In this document: in pieces, positions 22,503-30,640 of the stretch
Numbering within the stretch: position 1 is the first letter of the stretch
Layout of the letters: each line of letters opens with the position of its first letter
Source: Candidatus Nanopelagicales bacterium
GTDB taxonomy: Bacteria > Actinomycetota > Actinomycetes > S36-B12 > CAIYMF01
Assembly: GCA_025351185.1 (NCBI GenBank)
Contig: JANXWJ010000032.1
Span: forward strand, 1-34,674
Length of the DNA stretch: 34,674 bases
Direction: 5' to 3'
Made by a program: the position numbers and the translations under genes
The notes under the pieces: generated by a model
Seen by the model: only the letters and a program-made list of their open reading frames with translations
Databases searched by the model: none
Told to the model about the DNA's origin: nothing

Positions 22503-23468
22503 GTGCACCACCATGCGCCGGTGTGGGCCCTGGTCCTCGCGTTCGTCGTCGGGGTGCTCGTCGTCATCCAGAGCCGGAGCAACGGAGAGCTCGCCGTCGC
22601 CGTGGGAGACGGCGTGTTCGCCTCAGTCCTGTCGTTCGCCACCGGTGCGATCCTGCTGGCGGTCATCGTCGCGTCGCGGCCGGTGTCACGTCGCGCGCTC
22701 CTCGCCGGCCTGCCTCGGGAGCTGAGGGCGCACCGGCTGCACTGGTGGCACCTGCTCGGCGGCCTCGGCGGAGCGCTGTTCGTGGCGAGTCAGTCAATCA
22801 CCGTACCCCTCATGGGTGTCGCGATCTTCACCGTCGTGACGGTCGCGGGCACCACGGGCACGTCGTTGGGTGTCGACCGCACCCGGCTAGGGCCTGGTGT
22901 CCCGCGCCCGGTCACCACGCGTCGGGTCGTCGCTGCCATGTGCGCCACCGCATCCGTAGGGCTCGCGGTCTCGGGCCGGTTCACGAGCGGCGACCTGGTC
23001 ATGTCGGCGTTGCTGCTGTCGTTCGCGGCCGGGGCGGCCGTCGCCATCCAGCCCGCGCTCAACGGTCAGGTCGCGGCGCGCACCGGCGATCCCTTCGCCG
23101 CGACGGTGGTCAACTTCGGCGTGGGACTCAGTGCGCTCCTGCTGGCACTCGGGATCGAGCACGCGCTGGGTCATGCCTGGACGCTGCCGCCGGCTCCGTG
23201 GGAGGCGCCGTTCCTCTGGCTCGGCGGACCGGTCGGTGTCGCGTTCATCGCGTCGGCCTCGACCGTGGTGAAACCGTTGGGAGTGCTGCTCTTCGGCCTG
23301 GTCAACATCGCTGGCCAGCTGTGCGCGTCGCTCGTGTCCGACATCGTCTTCCCGACTCCAGGGACGGCGGTCGGCTGGCAGCTCGTCGCCGGGGTCGCAC
23401 TCACTCTCGCCTCGGTCATCCTCGCCGCGTCCCGTTCTCGCGCCTCACGATCATCGCATGTGCGGTGA
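22503..23468 (+). CDS. DMT-superfamily transporter, YdcZ (DUF606) type
   Basis: From GTG at 22503 this is a 321-residue membrane protein built from two similar halves of about five helices. Each half begins with a conserved helix and the pattern seen in VIQSRSNGELAVAVGDGVFASVLSFATG and again in AIQPALNGQVAARTGDPFAATVVNFGVG; those repeats mark the YdcZ family. Function in this family is poorly known. Coding-like bases with high third-position GC continue upstream to about 22398, encoding a Pro/Asp/Glu-rich tail, but no ATG, GTG or TTG lies there; an ATT at 22395, overlapping the end of purH, is a possible unusual start. No good ribosome-binding site is seen for either. Confidence 0.82.
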   Translation: MHHHAPVWALVLAFVVGVLVVIQSRSNGELAVAVGDGVFASVLSFATGAILLAVIVASRPVSRRALLAGLPRELRAHRLHWWHLLGGLGGALFVASQSITVPLMGVAIFTVVTVAGTTGTSLGVDRTRLGPGVPRPVTTRRVVAAMCATASVGLAVSGRFTSGDLVMSALLLSFAAGAAVAIQPALNGQVAARTGDPFAATVVNFGVGLSALLLALGIEHALGHAWTLPPAPWEAPFLWLGGPVGVAFIASASTVVKPLGVLLFGLVNIAGQLCASLVSDIVFPTPGTAVGWQLVAGVALTLASVILAASRSRASRSSHVR

Positions 23469-23535
23469 CTTGACAGCGCCCGCGGATGGACTACGACAGT
23501 GGCAGGAAGATGGTGGACACCTCCCAGGAGACCTC

Positions 23536-24393
23536 GTGGCGGACGGATCGGTGCCATATGGGCGTGGTCGGGTGGCCTACCGGGACTTCGGAGGCCACGG
23601 GCCGGCGGTGATGCTGCTGCACGGGGTGGGCGGCAACCTGGCGCACTGGGGTCTTGTCGCGCCACTCGTACAGGGTCGGTATCGCCTCGTTGCGATCGAT
23701 CTACCGTCCCACGGAGTCTCTACCGCGCCGGCCTCCTACTCTTTTGATCACGACCTCGGCGCGGTGGACGAAGTACGTCAGAGACTGGGTCTGGACCGAC
23801 CCGCCATGATCGGGCACTCCTATGGCGGAATGCTCGCGGTCACGCTCGGGGCAAGTCGCCCAGGCGACTACCGCGTGGTCGTCAACGTCGACGGTCTCGG
23901 GTTTTCCATCGATACCGAAGGGAATCCGGAGCCGCACGCGGAGGGGGCGCCGGCGGAGCCCTCGGTCAACGAGGGCGACGCCGAGTGGCTCGAGGCCCAG
24001 ATCAGCCGGGAGGTCGAGGAAGCCGCCGCGATCGGACTGCACCTCGACCGCGACGGCGAGATGGTCCGACGGGCCTTTCAGCAAGGCGACGACGGGCGCT
24101 GGCACAGTGCGCCGACCATCGACCGCTTCGGCGAGATCGTGCGTGCCCTCGAGGCACTGCGTCTCATGCCCGCCTACAACACCCGCTCGTGTCGAACCGT
24201 CACGGTGATCGCCGACCATCGCTTTGCCTCAGACGAGGAGTCAGCTGCGAGCGCCCGACGACATGTCGAGCGTGTCCGAGAGGCGCTGGTCGCCGCCGGC
24301 ACCGAGGTGGAGAACATCCCCTCTGGCCACTACCCGCACGTCGAGGTGCCCGAGGTGACAGCCGAACGGTTCAGCGGATGGGTCGGACCCTGA
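23536..24393 (+). CDS. Alpha/beta-fold hydrolase
   Basis: This 285-residue protein has the standard fold: oxyanion LLHGVGGNLAHW (about 27-38), DLPSHG, nucleophile GHSYGG (S95) and the final histidine in SGHYPHVEVP. An acidic Asp in VIADHRF is a candidate third member. It is cytoplasmic with no signal peptide, and the substrate is unknown. The start is GTG at 23536, with AGGAG five bases upstream; an ATG at 23458 would overlap the transporter gene by 11 bases and add 26 residues outside the fold. Confidence 0.87.
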   Translation: MADGSVPYGRGRVAYRDFGGHGPAVMLLHGVGGNLAHWGLVAPLVQGRYRLVAIDLPSHGVSTAPASYSFDHDLGAVDEVRQRLGLDRPAMIGHSYGGMLAVTLGASRPGDYRVVVNVDGLGFSIDTEGNPEPHAEGAPAEPSVNEGDAEWLEAQISREVEEAAAIGLHLDRDGEMVRRAFQQGDDGRWHSAPTIDRFGEIVRALEALRLMPAYNTRSCRTVTVIADHRFASDEESAASARRHVERVREALVAAGTEVENIPSGHYPHVEVPEVTAERFSGWVGP

Positions 24394-24395
24394 CC

Positions 24396-24437
24396 GACCC
24401 ACGGCTCTCAGTGCTGTGACGGGACCGGGGGTGGGTC
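24396..24437 (+). terminator. Possible terminator after hydrolase gene
   Basis: GACCCAC at 24396-24402 pairs with GTGGGTC at 24431-24437, followed by TTC. The loop is long (28 bases), which weakens the call. Confidence 0.25.
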
Positions 24438-24455
24438 TTCGCCGATACTGATGTG

Positions 24456-24976
24456 GTGACGGGGGATCAGGGCAGTGTCCGGTTATTGTCGCGGCGCATC
24501 AGGGTGCCAGCGGCACGCTTCAGGGTCTGCTGTTTGGGGTCGCAGCCGTCGCACTCGGCTGGGGCCTCGCCAAGCCCTCACCTCGCCAACCGAACTGGAT
24601 CCCCGCGCTCCTGGTCCCCGGATTCGTCCTGGCCCTGCTCGCTGCCGTGTGGTGTGGGCTGCTGGTGGGCAGGGTCGTCGTACGAGACGACCGTATCCGC
24701 GTGTTCGGCGTGTACCGGTCCAGGAGCTTCCCGCTGAGTCAGGTCCGTTGCGTCGTCGCTATCGCAGGCACGTGGCCAGCCAGAGGAGCTCCGGTGGTGC
24801 TGCCCGGCGTCCACGTCGATGCGGACTACCTGAGGGTCGTGTTCACGGATGGCGGCGCCTACGACCCACCCGCCTTGTGCTCCCTGACCGGGTGCCATGG
24901 TCGAAGCGACTCCGCGAGGTCTGTCGCCGACGAGGTGAACCGCCTCATCGAGGCAAGAAGAGAGAGCCAGGATTGA
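24456..24976 (+). CDS. PH-domain-like small membrane protein, apparently frameshifted
   Basis: The frame ending at 24976 encodes two hydrophobic segments (LLFGVAAVALGWGLA and LLVPGFVLALLAAVWCGLLVG) followed by a bacterial PH-like domain (VVVRDDRIRVFGVYRSRSFPLSQVRCV ... VNRLIEARR). Its open frame begins after a stop at 24449 but has no usual start codon until GTG 24647, which would cut off the first helix and most of the second. A convincing leaderless start, GTG 24456 six bases after GATACT, lies in a different frame and encodes a plausible N-terminus (VTGDQGSVRLLSRRIRV). A single-base indel near 24500-24530 would join the two. It may be a broken gene, a sequencing error or real frameshifting. 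Function unknown. Confidence 0.6.
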
Positions 24977-25004
24977 CCGAAAGCGCGACGCTGGGTCGAT
25001 GTGA

Positions 25005-25415
25005 GTGAGAACGGTTTGTCTGGATCTCGCACCGTTCGTCGACAACCTCGAGCCGGTCAACGCGGTGGCCGACGCTGCGCCCGGCTTCGTGCGACGGTTG
25101 CAGGAGGAGGCCGGCAACGCGACCGGCCTGCGCCCCTGGGGACGCACGATCATCGTGAATCTCAGCGTCTGGACCGACATCACGTCGTTGGCGTCCTACG
25201 TCTACGGTGCCGCGCACGCCGCGGTGCTGAAGCAGCGCCGGATGTTCTTCAGCCCCATGCCGCGGGACAGTGTCGCCCTGTGGTGCGTGCCCGAGGGTCA
25301 CGAGCCCGGCCTGGTCGAGGCCAAGGAGCGCCTCCACCACCTGCGTCGCGAGGGCCCTACGGCGTACACCTTCACGCTGCGGCACGCGTTCGACCCCGAC
25401 GGAGAAGCAGACTAG
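25005..25415 (+). CDS. DUF3291 family protein, N-terminally short
   Basis: This 136-residue protein carries the DUF3291 core (DNLEPVNAVADAAPGFVRRLQEE, RTIIVNLSVW, AAHAAVLKQRRMFF, LWCVPEGHEPGLVEAKERL, GPTAYTFTLRHAF). This family of small ferredoxin-like-fold proteins has no known function. Family members usually begin about 20 residues earlier with a strand like HLAQLNIARL; here the protein starts MRTVCLDLAPFVDN and no frame upstream encodes the missing strand. Starts are weak: GTG at 25005, with no clear ribosome-binding site. A 5' deletion is possible. Confidence 0.75.
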   Translation: MRTVCLDLAPFVDNLEPVNAVADAAPGFVRRLQEEAGNATGLRPWGRTIIVNLSVWTDITSLASYVYGAAHAAVLKQRRMFFSPMPRDSVALWCVPEGHEPGLVEAKERLHHLRREGPTAYTFTLRHAFDPDGEAD

Positions 25416-25424
25416 TCAAGGGCA

Positions 25425-25454
25425 TTGACAACGGCAAAGACGCGGATCTACGTT
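25425..25454 (+). promoter_or_regulatory. Sigma-70-type promoter of amidohydrolase gene
   Basis: A perfect -35 TTGACA (25425-25430) is followed after 18 bases by TACGTT (25449-25454). The ATG begins seven bases after the -10, so the transcript is probably leaderless. Confidence 0.65.
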
Positions 25455-25461
25455 CGGCCGC

Positions 25462-27123
25462 ATGACGATCTCCCGGGCGGACGTGCAGCAGGTCGACACG
25501 ATATTCGTCGGCGGCTCGGTGTTCACCGCGGGCATGACCACGTCGGCACCCGGTGCGGTGGCCGTGGCCTGCGGCCGCATCGTGGCGTTGGGCAGCGACG
25601 ACGAGCTGCGGGCGCTGGCGGGGGCAAAGACCGAGGTCGTCGATCTCGCTGGTGGGCTGCTGGTGCCCGGCTTCCAGGACTCCCACGCCCACCCGGTGAT
25701 GGCGGGTATCGACCTGCTCCAGTGCGACATCCACCACTGCGACTCTGCCGACGAGGCGCTCACGGTGATCGCGGACTACGCCGCCGCCCACCCTGAGCTC
25801 CCCTGGGTCATGGGCGGTGGCTGGTCGATGGAGCACTATCCGGGGGGCACACCGACGCGACAGCTGCTCGACCGCGTGGTCCCGGACCGTCCGGCCTACT
25901 TCCCCAACCGCGACGGCCACGGGGTCTGGGTCAACTCGCGCGCCCTCGAGCTCGCAGGGATCACTGCAGCGACAACGGATCCCGCCGACGGCCGGCTCGA
26001 GCGGGAGCCTGACGGGACACCGTCCGGGACCCTGCACGAAGGGGCCGGGCACCTGCTGGGCCACCTGCTCCCGCAGGTCGATCGCGGCGGTCAGCTCGTC
26101 GCGCTGGGTATCGCGCAGGAGCACCTCTTCTCCCTGGGCATCACGGGGTGGCAGGACGCAGCGGTGGGGGAGATGTTCGGGCAGAAGGACCTGCTCGCGG
26201 TCTATCTCGAGGCTGCCTCGTCCGGTGCGCTCCGGGGCCGCGTCGTCGGAGGTCTGTGGTGGGACCGCGCGCGCAGCAGCGACCAGATCGGCGACCTCAT
26301 CGAGCGTCGCGGTGCTGGTGGCGTCGGTCTCTTCCGCCCGACGACGGTGAAGATCATGCTCGACGGCGTCGCGGAGAACTTCACCGCCGCGATGCTCGAG
26401 CCCTACGAGGACGGTTGCGGCTGCCAGACCGAGAACGACGGGCTCGACTTCGTCGATCCCGTGGGGCTCAAGGAGTACGTCACGCGTCTCGACGCCGCGG
26501 GATTCCAGGTGCACTTCCACGCACTCGGTGACCGCGCCGTGCGTCACGCGCTCGACGCGCTCGAGGCGGCGCGCGCGGCCAACGGACCGACCGATGGTCG
26601 TCACCACCTCGCGCACCTGCAGGTCGTGCACCCCGACGACATCCCGCGCTTCGCGCAGCTAGGCGCCACGGCCAACATCCAGGCGTTGTGGGCGGCGCAC
26701 GAGGCGCAGATGGACGAGCTGACCATCCCGTTCCTCGGCGAGCGGCGAGCCGGTTGGCAGTATCCGTTCGGCGCCCTGGAACGTTCTGGCGCGGCACTGG
26801 CGGCAGGCAGTGACTGGCCCGTCTCGAGCGCGGACCCGCTCGCCGGGATCCACGTCGCCGTCAACCGCCGGGTCCCGGGCAGGGACGATGCGGAGCCGCT
26901 CGATGTGTCGCAGGCGCTCTCGCTGGCATCCGCGCTCTCGGCCTACACCGCGGGGTCCGCGCGCGTGAACCATCACGACGACATCACGGGTCACCTGGCC
27001 GAGGGCTATGCCGCTGATCTCGCCGTCCTCGACCGCGATCCGTTCGCCGGCCCGTCATCGTCGATCAGCGAGACGACCGTCCTCGCGACCTACGTCGAGG
27101 GTGAGCGGGTGTTCGGGCGGTGA
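25462..27123 (+). CDS. Amidohydrolase family protein (YtcJ/Amidohydro_3 type)
   Basis: This 553-residue metal-dependent hydrolase of the Amidohydro_3 group has a small beta-sandwich at both ends and a TIM-barrel. The metal motif SHAHP (H75, H77) follows LVPGFQD. Further ligands are likely in FHALGDRAV (His), HLAHLQVVHPDD (His) and GSDWPVSS (Asp). The group includes N-substituted formamide deformylase and many uncharacterised YtcJ-like enzymes; substrates are usually amides or imides. It is cytoplasmic. A strong promoter precedes it; the TetR gene follows after 94 bases, and an amidase/peptide-transporter operon faces them, so it may act on an imported amide. That link is inferred. Confidence 0.88.
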   Translation: MTISRADVQQVDTIFVGGSVFTAGMTTSAPGAVAVACGRIVALGSDDELRALAGAKTEVVDLAGGLLVPGFQDSHAHPVMAGIDLLQCDIHHCDSADEALTVIADYAAAHPELPWVMGGGWSMEHYPGGTPTRQLLDRVVPDRPAYFPNRDGHGVWVNSRALELAGITAATTDPADGRLEREPDGTPSGTLHEGAGHLLGHLLPQVDRGGQLVALGIAQEHLFSLGITGWQDAAVGEMFGQKDLLAVYLEAASSGALRGRVVGGLWWDRARSSDQIGDLIERRGAGGVGLFRPTTVKIMLDGVAENFTAAMLEPYEDGCGCQTENDGLDFVDPVGLKEYVTRLDAAGFQVHFHALGDRAVRHALDALEAARAANGPTDGRHHLAHLQVVHPDDIPRFAQLGATANIQALWAAHEAQMDELTIPFLGERRAGWQYPFGALERSGAALAAGSDWPVSSADPLAGIHVAVNRRVPGRDDAEPLDVSQALSLASALSAYTAGSARVNHHDDITGHLAEGYAADLAVLDRDPFAGPSSSISETTVLATYVEGERVFGR

Positions 27124-27217
27124 CCGACGGCATCGCGGACCACGCCCGCAGTGCGACATGGCGTTCGTTCACGTCCCCTCGTGCGGGCCACGGGCTCGTC
27201 GGCGTGGGGGACAGAGC

Positions 27218-27910
27218 ATGAGCACCAAGAAGCAAGCGGTCCCGGTGCGCAAGTCGTTGTCGCGCGAGCTGATCCTTGAGGCGGCTCTGGGCATCGTCGG
27301 CACCGACGACATGAACGAGCTCACCATGAGTCGCCTCGGGCGCGCTCTCGACGCCGATCCCAGCGCGGTCTATCGCCACTTCCGCAACAAGGACGAGCTG
27401 CTCCTCGCCATGGCAGACGTGCTCATGGAGGAGGTCGTCACCACCTATCAACCCGTGGATGACCCCTACGCGAACCTGCGCCACGTGCTGTGGACGCTGC
27501 GACGCTCCTACCTGAGCAGGCCCGGTCTCGCGCGTGCCGTCGCCCCACGATTCACCGGCGGTGCGGCGGAGACGGCTGTGGTGCGCGGCATGATCGAGAA
27601 CATGAAGGCCATCGGCTTCGACGAGACCGAGTCGATCGCCCGGGTTCGAGCTGTGGCCGAGATGACGTTGGGGCACATCATCATGACGGCCGAGGTGATC
27701 GCGCTTCCGGCCAAGGCCCAGGCTTTCGAGCTCGAGATGGCACGCAGCTACTACACATATCCGCGCGAGCCGCTGGCGCCGTCGTCTCTCGAGGACCGGC
27801 GTGCCGCACACCTGGTCGATGGTGACGCGGTCTACTCCACGATGCTCGAGACCTTCCTGGCCGGTCTCGGGGCTGCGGCACCGCAGCGGCGGCGCACACG
27901 CAAGGCGTGA
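27218..27910 (+). CDS. TetR-family transcriptional regulator
   Basis: This 230-residue protein has a TetR helix-turn-helix at about 13-62 (SRELILEAALGIVG, MSRLGRALDADPSAVYRHFRNKDELLLAMAD) and a helical C-terminal ligand domain. The ATG at 27218 has a GGGGGA site upstream; the open frame reaches further back but without family similarity. It stands between the amidohydrolase gene and the convergent transporter operon (15 bases to the ATPase stop), so it is a candidate regulator of one or both. The ligand is unknown. Confidence 0.9.
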   Translation: MSTKKQAVPVRKSLSRELILEAALGIVGTDDMNELTMSRLGRALDADPSAVYRHFRNKDELLLAMADVLMEEVVTTYQPVDDPYANLRHVLWTLRRSYLSRPGLARAVAPRFTGGAAETAVVRGMIENMKAIGFDETESIARVRAVAEMTLGHIIMTAEVIALPAKAQAFELEMARSYYTYPREPLAPSSLEDRRAAHLVDGDAVYSTMLETFLAGLGAAAPQRRRTRKA

Positions 27911-27925
27911 CCAGCGACTTACGGC

Positions 27926-28786
27926 TCAGGGCTTCGCGGCTGCCGCTTGCGCCGACTTCAGCCGCTCGCGCATGCGCTGCGGCTTCCATCCGGGGCCGGG
28001 GACGCTCGCGCGCAGCATCTGGGTGTAGTCGTGCTGCGGGTTGTCGAGGATGTCGACTGTGCGCCCCTGCTCCACGACGACGCCGCGCTGCATGACGAGT
28101 GCGTCCTCGGTGAGCTGACGCACGACGGCGAGGTCGTGGCTGATGAGCACATAACTGATGCCGCGCTCGTCGCGGATGTCGGCGAGGACATTGAGGACCT
28201 GCGCCTGGATCGAGACGTCGAGCGCTGCCACGGACTCGTCGAGGATGAGCACGCGGGGGGCGGTCGCGAGAGCACGTGCGATGGCGACGCGCTGGCGCTG
28301 GCCGCCGGACAGTGCCCTAGGCATCGCGTGGATCTGGCGCCTGTCGAGACCAACGATGTCGGCGAGCTCGCCCACGATCCGGGTGCGCGCTGCGGAGTCG
28401 TGGTCGTGGTGCACGCGGAGGACCTCGTCGATCAGGTTGGCACCGGACTGGCGCGGGTCGAGGCTGGAGTAGGGGTCCTGGAAGACGATCTGGACCTCGC
28501 GGCCGCGCAGCTTGCGCTCGGCACCACGCCTGGCGGGCTTGGACCGGTCACGTCCGCAAGCGATAATCGTTCCGGCAGTTGCCTTCTCGAGGCCCACGAT
28601 CATCCGGGCCACGGTCGTCTTGCCGCTGCCGGACTCACCCACGATCGCGACCGACCGGCCGGGCAGAAGGTCGAAGGACAGGTCGTCGACGGCGACCTGG
28701 GTGCCGAAGACCTTGCGCAGGCCGCGGACCGACAGCACCGGTTCGACCTCGGTGCTCGTCGTCGCAGGGATCGAGGTTTCAGACAT
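27926..28786 (-). CDS. Peptide/nickel-type ABC transporter ATP-binding protein (OppF/DppF-like)
   Basis: This 286-residue ATPase is the second of two in the operon. It has Walker A GESGSGKT (50-57), Q-loop QIVFQDPYSSLDPR, signature ALSGGQRQRV, Walker B VLILDESVAALD and H-loop LISHDL. The tail lacks the cysteine-rich oligopeptide motif seen in its partner, usual for the F subunit. ATG 28786 overlaps the partner's stop by 8 bases; another ATG at 28795 is possible. It powers uptake through the two permeases of this operon. Confidence 0.92.
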   Translation of the reverse strand: MSETSIPATTSTEVEPVLSVRGLRKVFGTQVAVDDLSFDLLPGRSVAIVGESGSGKTTVARMIVGLEKATAGTIIACGRDRSKPARRGAERKLRGREVQIVFQDPYSSLDPRQSGANLIDEVLRVHHDHDSAARTRIVGELADIVGLDRRQIHAMPRALSGGQRQRVAIARALATAPRVLILDESVAALDVSIQAQVLNVLADIRDERGISYVLISHDLAVVRQLTEDALVMQRGVVVEQGRTVDILDNPQHDYTQMLRASVPGPGWKPQRMRERLKSAQAAAAKP

Positions 28787-29768
28787 GCGCACCATCCAGG
28801 AGGGTCCCGCGCAGATCGGTCGCTCGCTCGCAGCGCACGAGCCCGCCGTCGAGCCCGGTGAGGATCTGTTCGTGCGCCCGGCAGGACTCCTGCGCATGCG
28901 GGCACCGCGGTGCGAACCTGCATCCCGACGGCGCCTCGAACGCTGAGACCGGTCGTCCCGGGATCGCCACCAGACGGTCAGCGGTCGAGGTGATGTCGGG
29001 CCGAGCCTGGACGAGCGCGGCGCTGTAGGGATGGAGCGGGTCCTCGTGCAGGCGTGACGCGACACTGGTCTCGACGATCTGGCCGGCGTACATCACGCAG
29101 GTGCGGTCGCAGACGGCGCCCGCCAGCTCGAGGTCGTGGGTGATGAACAGCATCGACAGCCCGCGGTCGCGCCGCAGGTCGTCGAGGATCGCCATGACCT
29201 CAGCCTGGGTCGTGACGTCGAGCGCGGTCGTGCACTCGTCGGCGAGGAGCAGCCGCGGTTCGCTCAGCAGCGCGGTCGCGATCATGACGCGCTGGAGCAT
29301 TCCGCCCGACAGCTCGTGCGGGAACTGCCTGAGCCGCTTGGCCGGATCGTCGATGCCGACCTCCTCGAGCGCCGCAGCGGCCTTGCGCACCGCCTCCGTC
29401 CTCGGGACGTCGTCAAGGATGCGGAGCGACTCGGTCATGAAGTCGGAGATCCGACGTACGGGGTTGATGTGGGCGCGCGGGTCCTGGAACACCACGGCCA
29501 CCTCGGCGCGGTGCTTGAGCAACGCGTCACCGCTGAGCGAGAGCACGTCGGTCCCGTCGAAGATGACCGAGCCGGTCACCTTCGCACCGTCGGGGAGCAG
29601 ACGAGCGATCGCCTTGGCAGTCATCGACTTGCCGGAGCCCGACTCACCGACGAGGCCCATGGCCTCGCCGGCGCTGATCTCCAGCGAGGTGCCCGTGATG
29701 ACCTCGCGCGGGCCTGAGTCCATCGCAAGGGCGACGGTGAGGTCGCGGACCTCGAGCAGGCTGCTCAT
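28779..29768 (-). CDS. Peptide/nickel-type ABC transporter ATP-binding protein (OppD/DppD-like)
   Basis: This 329-residue ATPase has Walker A GESGSGKS (41-48), Q-loop VVFQDPRAHINP, signature ELSGGMLQRV, Walker B LLLADECTTALD, H-loop FITHDL and the C-terminal oligopeptide-transporter motif with cysteines (GCRFAPRCPHAQESC), typical of OppD/DppD and able to hold an iron-sulfur cluster in some relatives. The ATG at 29768 overlaps the upstream permease gene by 4 bases. The cognate second ATPase follows. Confidence 0.93.
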   Translation of the reverse strand: MSSLLEVRDLTVALAMDSGPREVITGTSLEISAGEAMGLVGESGSGKSMTAKAIARLLPDGAKVTGSVIFDGTDVLSLSGDALLKHRAEVAVVFQDPRAHINPVRRISDFMTESLRILDDVPRTEAVRKAAAALEEVGIDDPAKRLRQFPHELSGGMLQRVMIATALLSEPRLLLADECTTALDVTTQAEVMAILDDLRRDRGLSMLFITHDLELAGAVCDRTCVMYAGQIVETSVASRLHEDPLHPYSAALVQARPDITSTADRLVAIPGRPVSAFEAPSGCRFAPRCPHAQESCRAHEQILTGLDGGLVRCERATDLRGTLLDGAHV

Positions 29769-30640
29769 CGGCGCACGTCCCGTGAGCCGGCGTCGAGACG
29801 TTCGCCCAGGAAGCTCACCGCAGCCACCACCGCGACGATGCACAGCACCGCGACGAGCGACACGAGCGGGTAGCCCTGCAGCAGGCCGGTCTTGCCCTCG
29901 GCGACCATGACGCCCCAGTCGGCCTGGGGCGACTGGACTCCGAGGCCGAGAAACGAGATCGCGGCAAGGTCGACCATCGCGAACCCGAACAGGATCGTCC
30001 CCTGCGCCACGATGAGGCTGGAGATGTTGGGCAGCAGGTGGCGGGCGCAGAGCCGCCAGGCGCCAAACCCCTGTACCTCGAGTGCAGCGATGTAGGCCAT
30101 CGAGCGTTCCTTGAGAGCGGCGCCGCGCAGGACCCGGGCGACATAGGGGGAGTAGGCGATGGCGAGAGCCAGCCCGGCAGAAAACAGGCTCGGCCCGAAG
30201 ACCGCAGCGGCGACGACGGCGAGCAGGATGCCGGGGAACGCGAAGAGCACGTCGATGCCGGCCGAGACCGTCGCGTCGAACTTGCCGCCGAACCACGCGG
30301 TGGCGATCGCCAGCGTCGTACCGATGACCACGGCGATGAGTGCCACGAAGCCTGCTCCGAGGACGGTCGTGCGAGCCCCCTCCATCAGCCGGCTCAGCAC
30401 GTCGCGCCCCTGGCCGTCGAAGCCGAGCAGGTGCGATCCGTAGGGCCCGACGTTGGCGAAGGATAGATCGCTGAGGTTGGGGTCGAAGGGCCGGACGATC
30501 GGTCCGAAGATCGCCAGCAGCAGGGCCAGCACGATGACCCCGATGCTCACCCAGCCGATCACTCCGAGGCCGCGCAGGCGTCGCCGACTCGGCGCGGCCT
30601 CCTCCGCCTCGGCGACGGGGTCGAGGATCTCGATGCTCAC
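29765..30640 (-). CDS. Peptide-type ABC transporter permease (OppC/DppC-like)
   Basis: This 291-residue membrane protein has an N-terminal helix (about 26-46), the domain GPYGSHLLGFDGQGRDVLSRLMEGARTT that precedes the core in C-type permeases, five further helices and the EAA-type loop ALEVQGFGAWRLCARHLLPN that contacts the ATPases. The start is GTG at 30640, overlapping the upstream permease gene by 4 bases. It pairs with the B-type permease to form the channel. Confidence 0.93.
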   Translation of the reverse strand: MSIEILDPVAEAEEAAPSRRRLRGLGVIGWVSIGVIVLALLLAIFGPIVRPFDPNLSDLSFANVGPYGSHLLGFDGQGRDVLSRLMEGARTTVLGAGFVALIAVVIGTTLAIATAWFGGKFDATVSAGIDVLFAFPGILLAVVAAAVFGPSLFSAGLALAIAYSPYVARVLRGAALKERSMAYIAALEVQGFGAWRLCARHLLPNISSLIVAQGTILFGFAMVDLAAISFLGLGVQSPQADWGVMVAEGKTGLLQGYPLVSLVAVLCIVAVVAAVSFLGERLDAGSRDVRR

